Assembly: GCA_013314855.1 (NCBI GenBank)
Contig: JABUEW010000025.1
Location: 1 to 43,356, forward strand
DNA length: 43,356 bases
Source of the DNA: Bacillota bacterium
Lineage (GTDB): Bacteria; Bacillota; Clostridia; Acetivibrionales; DUMC01
Direction of reading: 5' to 3'
This document shows, one piece after another, positions 17,498 to 25,777 of this stretch. The position numbers and the translations under genes were made by a program. Under the pieces are notes generated by a model. That model had not been told where the DNA came from, made no database searches, and worked only from the letters and a program-made list of their open reading frames with translations. Position 1 is the stretch's first letter. Every line of letters starts with the position of its first letter.

Positions 17498-18741
17498 ATG
17501 CAAGACATACTTGAGTGCTGTATGGCCTTGACATCCATAAGGAATCCATAGTTGCATGACTTCTCAAAGGACCTCTTAATAGACAACCCACCTCTGAAAT
17601 CAGGGTGTTTTTAACACTGCTTTTAGACCTTGATTCTCTAAAGGCATGACTTGTTAAAGAAAACTGCATGCATGTTGCTATGGAAAGTACAGGCATATAC
17701 TGGATACCTGTATATGAAACCCTTGAAACGGCTTTTGATGGCCATATGTCCCTGATTGTTGCCAATGCAAGACACATGAAGAATGTACCTGGCAAGAAGA
17801 CTGATATGAAAGATGCTGAATGGATTGCCACTCTCTTAAGGGCTGGTCTTTTAAACGGAAGTTTTATTCCCGAAAAAGATATCCGGGAATTAAGAAACCT
17901 TACGAGATACCGCAAAAGTGTTATATCTGATATAACTTCACAGAAGAATCGCATTGAGAAGTTTCTGCAAAGCTGCGGTTTTAGGCTTTCATCTTTCATA
18001 TCGGATATATTTGGCGCTTCCGGCAGTGCAATTATAAAACATCTCTACACCCATGGCAGTATTACTATCAAGGACCTTGATGCTTATCTTAAAACCCAAA
18101 CTCGTAATAAGATAAATGAAATAATGCAAGCTATAAATGGTAAATTGGATAAACATCAAAGGTGGTTTCTTAAAATGATGTTTGAGCATCTTGAGAGTCT
18201 TAAGGCACATCTTTCCGAGGTAGAAAGCCAAATCGATTCATCTATTCAGAAATATGACCATCAGATAGAGTTAATAGATGGTATACCAGGCATCGATAAA
18301 ACTGCTGCTTCTACAATACTTGCGGAAGTTGGCACAGATATGAGTAAATTCAAAACTTCCGAACATATATGTTCCTGGGCGGGATTAAGTCCAGGCAATA
18401 ATGAAAGTGCCGGTAAAAAAAAAAGTACTAGAACCAGCCCAGGCAACAAGTATATAAAGACCATCGCTTGCCAGTGTGCCCATGCAGTTTCCCACACCAA
18501 AGATACATATCTTGCTTTCAAGTTCCATAGTATAAAGGCCCGACGAGGACCACAGAAAGCGGCAATAGCCACTTCAAGACATATAATGATTGGAGTCTTC
18601 CATATCATTAAAAAGAAAGAGCCTTACAAGGAACTTGGTGGAGACTACCTACTAAAGCTAAGACCCAAAAATGTTGCAAATAGCATGATTAAGCGCTTTA
18701 AATCCCTTGGTTACGAAGTCATTGAAAAAAACGTTATTTAA
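17498..18741 (+). pseudogene. IS110 family transposase with decayed 5' end
   Basis: AAGGAG and an ATG at 17498 open the gene. After about 8 codons the frame changes. The continuing frame encodes GLDIHKESIVA, a TGA (17557-17559), LLKGPLNRQPTSEIRVF, another TGA (17647-17649), then an intact run from about 17650 to 18741. That run holds MESTGIYWIPVYE, TDMKDAEWIATLLRAG (DEDD catalytic acids), and the C-terminal IDGIPGIDKTAASTILAEVG and WAGLSPGNNESAGKKKS of the IS110/IS116/IS902 transposases with their Ser region. The open part alone begins at 17668. Two stops plus a frameshift make this a pseudogene. The replaced residues are probably a Cys and a Trp codon. Confidence 0.85.
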
Positions 18742-19288
18742 CTGTCAAGGAACAAATAGTATATTAAGTATTATTTAAAAGCTGTTTTATAGCAGCTCTT
18801 ATAGGTATTGGTTTTTTGCGCCTTACACACTTTGTACGCGGATTACACTATGTTTCATATTAAGGTCCAGTTTTAATGTGCCTATTGGCACGGTTTACCA
18901 AATTTTATACTTTAAATGTTGGATGCTGATAATAATTTCTGCTTTGCATCCACATTAAGTTAAATTGATTGTATATTGTAAACTGTTAAAGTAATGTCAA
19001 ATAAATAATGAAAACTCAAACTTCGTATATTAAAAATATGCTCTGAACCTTGGGAAATCAACATTTTTCAGCACAGATGTTTTGGAAGAAAATCTGTTCC
19101 TCTCAGGAGAATAGATTAATGAGTTGATACTTTCATTGCGTAACTTCTTTGAGCATTATAAGACAAAAATGAAGCATAAAAAAGCATCTTAACAGTTATA
19201 ATTCGGCTAAACTATTGATTTTCGAAAGTATAGAAGTCATTATTTAATTACGAAGTTTGAGAATGAAACTAATTTGGAGGATATATCC
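18742..19288 (+). other. Gap between IS110 remnant and pyruvyl transferase gene
   Basis: About 530 bases without an intact gene. It should include the right end of the IS110 element, whose boundary I cannot place. AGCTG-(8)-CAGCT at about 18780-18797 followed by a T-rich stretch is a weak hairpin. The second half holds a transposase-like remnant (next entry). GGAGG at 19276-19280 serves the gene at 19289. Confidence 0.4.
19034..19192 (+). pseudogene. Possible C-terminal remnant of another transposase
   Basis: One frame reads KYALNLGKSTFFSTDVLEEN, then LFLSGE, a TAG stop, INELILSLRNFFEHYKTKMKHKKAS and TAA. The basic, helical end and single internal stop suggest the degraded end of a transposase or similar gene. 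I cannot name the family. It lies in the insertion-sequence block, which supports the reading. Confidence 0.3.
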
Positions 19289-20422
19289 ATGAAAAAAGCA
19301 GGAATTATTACATTTCATTTTGCAGACAACTTCGGAGCAGTACTACAAGTTTATGCCTTGTCAAAGATAATAGAAGATTTAGGTATTGATGTTGAAATTA
19401 TTGATTTTATACCTCAGAAACTAAGAGAAGGATATAATTTATTTTTTAACCTCAGAAGTACAATACCTGAAAAAGGTTTTATTTTGACCATTCGAAGCTT
19501 ATTAGGTAGAATATATAACTTAAAGGCAAATTATTTACGGATAATGAATTTTAATGACTTTAGAAACAAACATTTAAAATTTTCAAATAGAAGGTATAAA
19601 GAACCAATAGAACTTATTGAGTGGAAACCTAAATATGATTATTATATTACTGGCAGTGATCAAGTATGGAATCCAAACTTTTTTTCAAAAGTTGGAGAAA
19701 CATATTTCCTTGATTTTGTGGATGAAAACTCGAAAAAAATATCTTATGCTGTTAGTATAGCCGAAAAGGTTGATGAAAAATATTATAATGATTTTCAAAA
19801 ACATTTACAAAGATTCGACTTTATTTCTGTAAGAGAAAAATCAGCTAAAGACTTTTTGTGTAAATTCACAAATAAAGAAATATTTGTGACATTAGACCCT
19901 ACTCTTTTATTAAATAAAGAAAATTGGAGTCAAATTTCTACTTTTAATTTTAATAATATAAAAGGGAAATATATATTAGTATATGATTTACGTTATGATC
20001 CTTTAATGGTAGAAATTGCAAATAAAGTTGCTAAAGAAACTGGTTATAAAATAATAAGTTATTCAAGGAATACGAAATATTATAAGAAATATGTTAATTG
20101 GGATAGTTCTTTTTATTCGAAGAATCCAACGGATTTTCTTGGACTTTATGATAATGCAGAATTTATTGTTACAAATTCTTTTCACGGTACTGCATTTTCT
20201 GTTATTTATAACAAACCGTTTTTCACAGTTCCTCATCCAACAAGAGGAAGTAGAATGATTGACTTGTTGGTTGTTCTAGATCTTCAGAACCGTATTATAA
20301 GAAATAACGAAGATATACATATGATTATCAAATCTATGAATTTTTCCAATGTAAATAAAAAGTTGTCAGATTTAAGAGAACAATCAATAAATTATTTAAA
20401 AAATGCTTTAGATATTAATTAA
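19289..20422 (+). CDS. Polysaccharide pyruvyl transferase family protein
   Basis: A 377-residue protein of the CsaB/WcaK-type pyruvyl transferase family: GIITFHFADNFGAVLQVYAL at the N-terminus, DYYITGSDQVWNPNF, SVREKSAKDFL, LDPTLLL, and FIVTNSFHGTAFSVIYNKPF with the conserved Ser-Phe-His-Gly near residue 310. It probably puts a pyruvate ketal on a sugar of the polysaccharide. The start at ATG 19289 follows GGAGG by 8 bases, whereas the TTG at 19274 lies before that site. In many loci such genes travel with FrhB-like ferredoxin proteins, as here (22127). Confidence 0.85.
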   Translation: MKKAGIITFHFADNFGAVLQVYALSKIIEDLGIDVEIIDFIPQKLREGYNLFFNLRSTIPEKGFILTIRSLLGRIYNLKANYLRIMNFNDFRNKHLKFSNRRYKEPIELIEWKPKYDYYITGSDQVWNPNFFSKVGETYFLDFVDENSKKISYAVSIAEKVDEKYYNDFQKHLQRFDFISVREKSAKDFLCKFTNKEIFVTLDPTLLLNKENWSQISTFNFNNIKGKYILVYDLRYDPLMVEIANKVAKETGYKIISYSRNTKYYKKYVNWDSSFYSKNPTDFLGLYDNAEFIVTNSFHGTAFSVIYNKPFFTVPHPTRGSRMIDLLVVLDLQNRIIRNNEDIHMIIKSMNFSNVNKKLSDLREQSINYLKNALDIN

Positions 20423-20431
20423 TGGTGAAAG

Positions 20432-21940
20432 ATGAGAACTAAAAAATTTGTTTATAATTCAATCACAACTGTTGCTTATCAAATAATACTTATGTTTGCT
20501 GGTTTTATTACTCCTAAAGTGATGCTTAAATATTACGGTTCAGAGATTAATGGATTAGTGTCATCCATCAATCAGTTTATTGTTTACTTTAATTTGGTAG
20601 AAGTAGGATTATCAGGAGCAGCAATATATGCATTATATAAGCCACTTGCTGATAATGATTATAGAGCTATAAACGGAATAGTGGCAGCCGCAAAGAGATT
20701 TTATATCAAATCAGGATATATATTTGTGTTGTTAACAATTGGTTTAGCTATAATATATCCAATGTTTGTTACATCAAATATTTTATCACCGATTAATATC
20801 GGATTATTGGTTTTAATAATTGGTGTTAATGGAGCTTTAGAGTTTTTCACACTTGCAAAATATAGGGTATTATTATCAGCAGACCAAAGAACATATGTTA
20901 TTTCTTTATCTTCAATAGTTTACAGAATATTTGATACATTGATTGTTGTTGTTTTAGCTATTCGAAAAGTAAATATTGTTGTTTTGCGTTTAGTGGCTTT
21001 ACTCTCAATATTTTTACGATCATTCTTTTTGATGAGTTATGCAAAAACTAAGTATAAATTTTTAAGTTACGATGAAAAACCAAATTATGATGCTCTAGAT
21101 AAGAGATGGGATGTTTTATATCTACAAATTTTAGGAGTAATACATACTGGGGCTCCTATTGTAGTTCTAACAATTATAACAAATAATCTGAAATTAATAA
21201 GTGTATATGTAATTTTCAATATGATTATAGATGGGTTAAATAGAATATTAAGCATTTTTACAAGCGGATTATCTGCATCATTTGGTGATGTTATAGCAAG
21301 AGACCAAAAAAGCATTTTACAGAAGGCTTATAGTGAATTTGAATTTTTTTATTACATTGCTATAACAATTATTTATTCTATAGCATTTATAACTATAATG
21401 CCTTTTATTCGGATCTATACTAAGGGAGTCACTGATATTAGTTATGATATTCCATTAATAGGGTTTTTGTTTGTATTAAATGGCCTTTTATATAATATAA
21501 AAACGCCCCAGGGGATGCTTGTCATTTCTGCTGGTCTTTTCAAAGAAACCAAGATCCAGACAACGATACAAGGTGTAATTGCTGTTATTGTAGGAATTAT
21601 ATTAACACCATTTTTAGGGATTATAGGAGTATTAATAGGATCAATTTTGTCGAATCTTTATAGAGATATTGACTTACTATTTTATATTCCAAGAAATGTT
21701 ACAGAACTACCAGTTAGAAAAACAGCATATAGAATTGTTAGAATGTTAATGTCAGTTATTGTTATATGGATACCATTCTTGTTTATTGAAATTAATCCTA
21801 CTGATTATATATCATGGGTTGCGAATGCTGCTATTGTAGGTATATATGCGATTATAGTAGTATTTGTAATCAATTTTATATTTGAGCGAAATGAAATGAT
21901 AAATATATATAAAAGAATAAGCGGAATAATAATACATTGA
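20432..21940 (+). CDS. Wzx-like polysaccharide flippase
   Basis: A 502-residue polytopic protein with about 12-14 hydrophobic segments, of the polysaccharide synthase/MATE-like (MOP) exporter type. FVYNSITTVAYQIILMFAGF, PKVMLKYYGSEINGLVSS and NQFIVYFNLVEVGLSGAAIYALYKPL match flippases of Firmicutes capsule loci. It moves undecaprenyl-linked repeat units to the outer face, to be joined by the Wzy-like protein (13163). It starts 9 bases after the pyruvyl transferase stop, so the two are co-transcribed. Confidence 0.88.
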   Translation: MRTKKFVYNSITTVAYQIILMFAGFITPKVMLKYYGSEINGLVSSINQFIVYFNLVEVGLSGAAIYALYKPLADNDYRAINGIVAAAKRFYIKSGYIFVLLTIGLAIIYPMFVTSNILSPINIGLLVLIIGVNGALEFFTLAKYRVLLSADQRTYVISLSSIVYRIFDTLIVVVLAIRKVNIVVLRLVALLSIFLRSFFLMSYAKTKYKFLSYDEKPNYDALDKRWDVLYLQILGVIHTGAPIVVLTIITNNLKLISVYVIFNMIIDGLNRILSIFTSGLSASFGDVIARDQKSILQKAYSEFEFFYYIAITIIYSIAFITIMPFIRIYTKGVTDISYDIPLIGFLFVLNGLLYNIKTPQGMLVISAGLFKETKIQTTIQGVIAVIVGIILTPFLGIIGVLIGSILSNLYRDIDLLFYIPRNVTELPVRKTAYRIVRMLMSVIVIWIPFLFIEINPTDYISWVANAAIVGIYAIIVVFVINFIFERNEMINIYKRISGIIIH

Positions 21941-22126
21941 TATTATATTTGAAAGAACAAAACACATGTATACTAAGCTGTATAAGTATTTACCCGGTCT
22001 AATTATTTGATAAAAATCAAAGTGAAGAAATATCTTAAATTAAAAGATTAAATAATTTATAAGAGATTTTTAGTTTTGCCGATTGAAAGAATCGGAACAG
22101 ATCAACGAAAATTGTAGGTGAGGAGA

Positions 22127-23275
22127 ATGATTAATATCACAAATAAGAAAGACTGTTGTGGATGCAATGCATGTTATAATATATGTCCTAAAAGTTGTAT
22201 TGAGATGAAAGAAGATTTTGAAGGATTTTTATATCCAACTGTAAATTATAAAAATTGCATAAAATGCGGACTATGCATAAAAGTTTGTCCAATGATAAAT
22301 TTAAAAGAACCCAAAAATATATTGTTTGTTTATGGGTGTAAAAGTAAAAACATTGAAGAAAAATTCAAAAGTTCTTCTGGTGGGATGTTTTCTATACTAG
22401 CGAATTACACACTAGATAAGGGTGGAGTTGTCTTTGGAGCAGCATTTAATACGGATTTCAAAGTAGAACATATTATAGTTGAAGACAGGGAAGAATTGGA
22501 TAAAATAAGAAGATCAAAGTACGTTCAAAGTAATATAAATGATTGCTATAAATTAGCCAAGAAGCATTTAGAAGAAGGAAGAGACGTGTTATTTTCAGGT
22601 ACTCCTTGCCAAATAGCGGGGTTAAAGAATTTTTTGAATAGTGATTATGAAAAATTATTACTGGTTGATGTTGTATGTCATGGAGTACCGTCACCAGGTA
22701 TTTTTAGAGAATATTTAGAATATTTAAAAAACAAGAATAATTCTAACATTAGAACTATTAATTTCCGCGCGAAAGAATTATCTGTACAGGCTATTAGTAT
22801 AGAATTTAATAGTGGGTATAAATATTTAAATGAACCTTTTAAAGATATATACTATAAAGCTTTTTTAACTAATCTAATCCTTAGACCTTCATGCTATGAT
22901 TGCAGACATAATAATTTTAGGAGTGGGAGCGATATTACGTTGGGCGATTATTGGGGCGCATCAAATCGGTTTCCCGAGTATCAAGACAAGGAAAACGGAG
23001 TCTCTTTAGTAATAATTAAGACACCAACAGGTCAAAAATTATTTAACACGTTAATTAACAAATTTGAATATATAGAAACAGATATAGAACATGCTATAAT
23101 TGGAAACCCAACTATAGTAAGATCGAGTCCTATTAATAATAAAAGAGATGCATTTTTTGAGGAATATAAGGGAAAAAATACCGAAATTGATAAGTTATTA
23201 TTGAAATATACAAAAGTAAGCTTATTTAGGAGAATCGTGAGTAAACTAAAAAGAGAAATAAATAAGATAGTTTAA
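22127..23275 (+). CDS. FrhB-like coenzyme F420 hydrogenase/dehydrogenase beta-subunit family protein with two [4Fe-4S] motifs
   Basis: A 382-residue protein. The N-terminal CCGCNACYNICP and CIKCGLCIKVCP are two ferredoxin-type 4Fe-4S sites, followed by SSGGMFSILA, LFSGTPCQIAGL and VVCHGVPSPGIF, the hallmarks of the FrhB N- and C-terminal domains, and later CRHNNFRSGSDITLGDYWG. Such proteins are common in exopolysaccharide loci next to pyruvyl transferases and glycosyltransferases. Their reaction there is unknown, probably a flavin-dependent redox step on a sugar or polyprenyl-linked intermediate. Start at ATG 22127 with AGGTGAGG upstream. The GTG at 22118 lies inside that site. Confidence 0.8.
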   Translation: MINITNKKDCCGCNACYNICPKSCIEMKEDFEGFLYPTVNYKNCIKCGLCIKVCPMINLKEPKNILFVYGCKSKNIEEKFKSSSGGMFSILANYTLDKGGVVFGAAFNTDFKVEHIIVEDREELDKIRRSKYVQSNINDCYKLAKKHLEEGRDVLFSGTPCQIAGLKNFLNSDYEKLLLVDVVCHGVPSPGIFREYLEYLKNKNNSNIRTINFRAKELSVQAISIEFNSGYKYLNEPFKDIYYKAFLTNLILRPSCYDCRHNNFRSGSDITLGDYWGASNRFPEYQDKENGVSLVIIKTPTGQKLFNTLINKFEYIETDIEHAIIGNPTIVRSSPINNKRDAFFEEYKGKNTEIDKLLLKYTKVSLFRRIVSKLKREINKIV

Positions 23276-23357
23276 GGATTGGTTTTAAGTATCCGGGAAT
23301 AGTAAACAGAATGGTTTGGAGAAAAAAATAATACTTAAATAATACAGGAGGTATCCC

Positions 23358-24368
23358 ATGTCAAACTACCTAATTACCGGCGCTGCCGGTTTTATTGGTT
23401 TTCACCTCTGTAAAAGGCTGCTTGATGAAAACCACAGCATTATCGGCCTGGATAACATGAACAATTACTATGATGTTTCCCTTAAGGAAGCCAGGCTTGG
23501 CATATTGAAACAATACATCAACTTTACCTTTTATAAAGCATCTCTGGAAGATGCTGATACAATTAAGAAGGTATTCTCATCCCATGAAATAAGTGTGGTA
23601 ATAAACCTTGCTGCCCAGGCGGGTGTACGTTACAGCCTTGAAAATCCAAGAGTTTATATAGATTCAAATATTGTGGGCTTTCTTAATATACTGGAGGCGT
23701 GCAGGCACAATAAGGTTTCCCACTTGATATTTGCATCGTCAAGCTCTGTATACGGCTCGAATACAAAAGTGCCGTTTTCCGTGCATGACAACATAGACCA
23801 CCCAATAAGCCTTTATGCAGCAACAAAGAAGTCCAATGAACTTATGGCCCATGTATACAGCCATTTGTTTGGTATTCCTACTACTGGATTGAGGTTCTTT
23901 ACCGTATATGGTCCGTGGGGAAGGCCGGATATGGCTTTATTTTTGTTTACAAAATCTATTCTTGAGGGAAAGCCTATTAAGGTATTTAACTATGGTAATA
24001 TGAAGCGGGATTTTACATATATTGATGACATTATAGAAGGAGTAGTAAGACTGATACCCAGGCCACCTAAAGCTAATCCGGGCTGGGATTCAAGCAACCC
24101 TGACCCAGGAACAAGCTCCGCACCATATAAGGTATATAACATAGGCAACAACAGCCCTGTAGAGCTGTCAAGGTTTATTGAGGTACTTGAAGAAAAGCTT
24201 GGCAGGAAGGCTATAAAGGAATACTTGCCTATGCAGCCGGGGGATGTGCCGGCAACTTATGCCGATGTGGATGATTTGATGAGGGATGTAGGATTTAAGC
24301 CTGCTACATCTATTGAGGACGGAATAGATAGGTTTGTTAAATGGTACAGAGAGTATTATAGAGTATAG
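23358..24368 (+). CDS. UDP-glucuronate 4-epimerase-like NAD-dependent epimerase
   Basis: A 336-residue extended [13 protein letters not shown] is the NAD-binding loop, [22 protein letters not shown] and the catalytic SSSSVYG and YAATKKSNE (Tyr-x3-Lys) follow, and [20 protein letters not shown] is characteristic of UDP-glucuronate 4-epimerases (LpsL/Cap1J). It would interconvert UDP-GlcA and UDP-GalA (or the N-acetyl forms). GGAGGT lies before the ATG. The DNA returns to higher GC here, marking the right edge of the AT-rich core. Confidence 0.88.
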   Translation: MSNYLITGAAGFIGFHLCKRLLDENHSIIGLDNMNNYYDVSLKEARLGILKQYINFTFYKASLEDADTIKKVFSSHEISVVINLAAQAGVRYSLENPRVYIDSNIVGFLNILEACRHNKVSHLIFASSSSVYGSNTKVPFSVHDNIDHPISLYAATKKSNELMAHVYSHLFGIPTTGLRFFTVYGPWGRPDMALFLFTKSILEGKPIKVFNYGNMKRDFTYIDDIIEGVVRLIPRPPKANPGWDSSNPDPGTSSAPYKVYNIGNNSPVELSRFIEVLEEKLGRKAIKEYLPMQPGDVPATYADVDDLMRDVGFKPATSIEDGIDRFVKWYREYYRV

Positions 24369-24380
24369 GAAGGTGATATA

Positions 24381-25688
24381 ATGGCTTTATTTGAAGAGAT
24401 AAAGAACAGGAAAGAGAATATTTCAGTAATCGGGCTGGGATATGTAGGGCTTCCGTTGGCGGTTGAATTTGCGAAGAAGGTTAATGTTATTGGCTTTGAT
24501 ATAAATAAAGAGAAAATTGAAACTTATAAAAAAGGGATTGACCATACGGGAGAAGTCGGAGATGAGATAAAAAAAACCGGTATTTATTTTACCAGCAATG
24601 AAGGTGATTTAAAGAAAGCAAAGTTCCATATCGTTGCTGTACCTACTCCAATTAACAAAGACAGAACACCTAATCTAAGACCTATAATTAGCGCCAGTGA
24701 GGTGGTAGGGCGAAACCTTGTACCGGGTTCAATTGTTGTTTATGAGTCTACTGTATATCCGGGATTAACGGAGGAAGTGTGTATACCTCTTTTAGAAAAG
24801 TCTTCAGGATTGAAGTGCGGCATAGACTTTAAAGTGGGATATTCTCCGGAAAGGATAAATCCAGGGGATAAAGTACATACCGTTACAAAAATAATTAAAG
24901 TTGTGGCTGGGATGGATGAAGAATGCCTTGAGGAGATTGCAGAGGTTTACAGCCTGATAGTAGAGGCAGGTATATATAAAGCTGAGAGTATAAAGGTTGC
25001 AGAAGCTGCAAAGGTTATAGAGAATACCCAGAGGGATATTAATATTGCCTTTGTGAATGAACTTTCAATTATTTTTAACAAGATGGGTATAGATACTAAG
25101 GCGGTACTTAAGGCAGCAGGCACTAAATGGAACTTTTTAAACTTTACTCCAGGTTTGGTTGGAGGACATTGTATAGGAGTAGATCCCTATTATCTGACAT
25201 ATAAGGCAGAAGAACTGGGCTACCACCCTGAAGTAATTCTAGCCGGAAGACGGATTAATGACAGCATGGGTAAGTATGTTGCTGAGAATACGATTAAGAT
25301 GCTTGTCAAGGCTGACAGGCAGGTTAAAGGTTCCAGGGTATTGATCATGGGTTTTACATTTAAGGAAAATGTACCTGATACGAGGAATAGTAAGGTTATT
25401 GACATTGTGAGAGAGCTTAAGGAATACGGGGTTGAAGTTCATATTACGGATCCTATTGCAGACAAAGAGAGTACAGAAAAGGAATACGGAATTAAAATTG
25501 AAGAATTCGATGATGTAAGTGACTTTGATGCTATTATCCTTGCAGTATGCCATAACGCTTACAAGAGCCTTGATTTGGAGAAACTAAAAGGTAAATACAG
25601 GAACGGAAGTTACGTATTGGTTGACGTAAAAGGCATATTTGAGCGTGAAGATGCCCAACGACACGGTTTTTTGTATTGGCGCCTTTGA
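24381..25688 (+). CDS. Nucleotide-sugar 6-dehydrogenase (UDP-GlcNAc/GalNAc or UDP-glucose dehydrogenase, TviB/WbpO type)
   Basis: A 435-residue UDP-sugar dehydrogenase. GLGYVGLPLAVEFAKK is the Rossmann NAD loop, YESTVYPGLTEEVC, GYSPERINPGD, EAAKVIENTQRDINIAFVNE and the catalytic Cys in LVGGHCIGVDPYYL follow. ADP-type C-terminal motif: MGFTFKENVPDTRNSK. The GGHCIGVDPYYL form is closer to TviB/WbpO (UDP-N-acetylhexosamine) than to classic UDP-glucose dehydrogenases, but the substrate is open. It sits 12 bases after the epimerase, so together they make a nucleotide-linked uronic acid and its C4 epimer. A palindromic repeat starts 1 base after its stop. Confidence 0.88.
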   Translation: MALFEEIKNRKENISVIGLGYVGLPLAVEFAKKVNVIGFDINKEKIETYKKGIDHTGEVGDEIKKTGIYFTSNEGDLKKAKFHIVAVPTPINKDRTPNLRPIISASEVVGRNLVPGSIVVYESTVYPGLTEEVCIPLLEKSSGLKCGIDFKVGYSPERINPGDKVHTVTKIIKVVAGMDEECLEEIAEVYSLIVEAGIYKAESIKVAEAAKVIENTQRDINIAFVNELSIIFNKMGIDTKAVLKAAGTKWNFLNFTPGLVGGHCIGVDPYYLTYKAEELGYHPEVILAGRRINDSMGKYVAENTIKMLVKADRQVKGSRVLIMGFTFKENVPDTRNSKVIDIVRELKEYGVEVHITDPIADKESTEKEYGIKIEEFDDVSDFDAIILAVCHNAYKSLDLEKLKGKYRNGSYVLVDVKGIFEREDAQRHGFLYWRL

Positions 25689-25689
25689 G

Positions 25690-25730
25690 GGTGCCTGGCA
25701 CCGCCCGAATTTTGTCGAACAATGTCGAAG
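25690..25730 (+). repeat. Palindromic GGTGCC-T-GGCACC repeat, copy B (best preserved)
   Basis: GGTGCC-T-GGCACC (25690-25702) is a perfect palindrome, followed by GCCCGAA and two TGTCGAA units (25713 and 25723). It begins 1 base after the dehydrogenase stop codon. Copies A (3025) and C (28450) share the palindrome and the CCCGAA tail. It is probably a dispersed, REP-like element of this genome. Confidence 0.8.
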
Positions 25731-25777
25731 AGCATATCATATAAACTTGATTTATTCGGTTTTTGGGAGTGAGTGCA

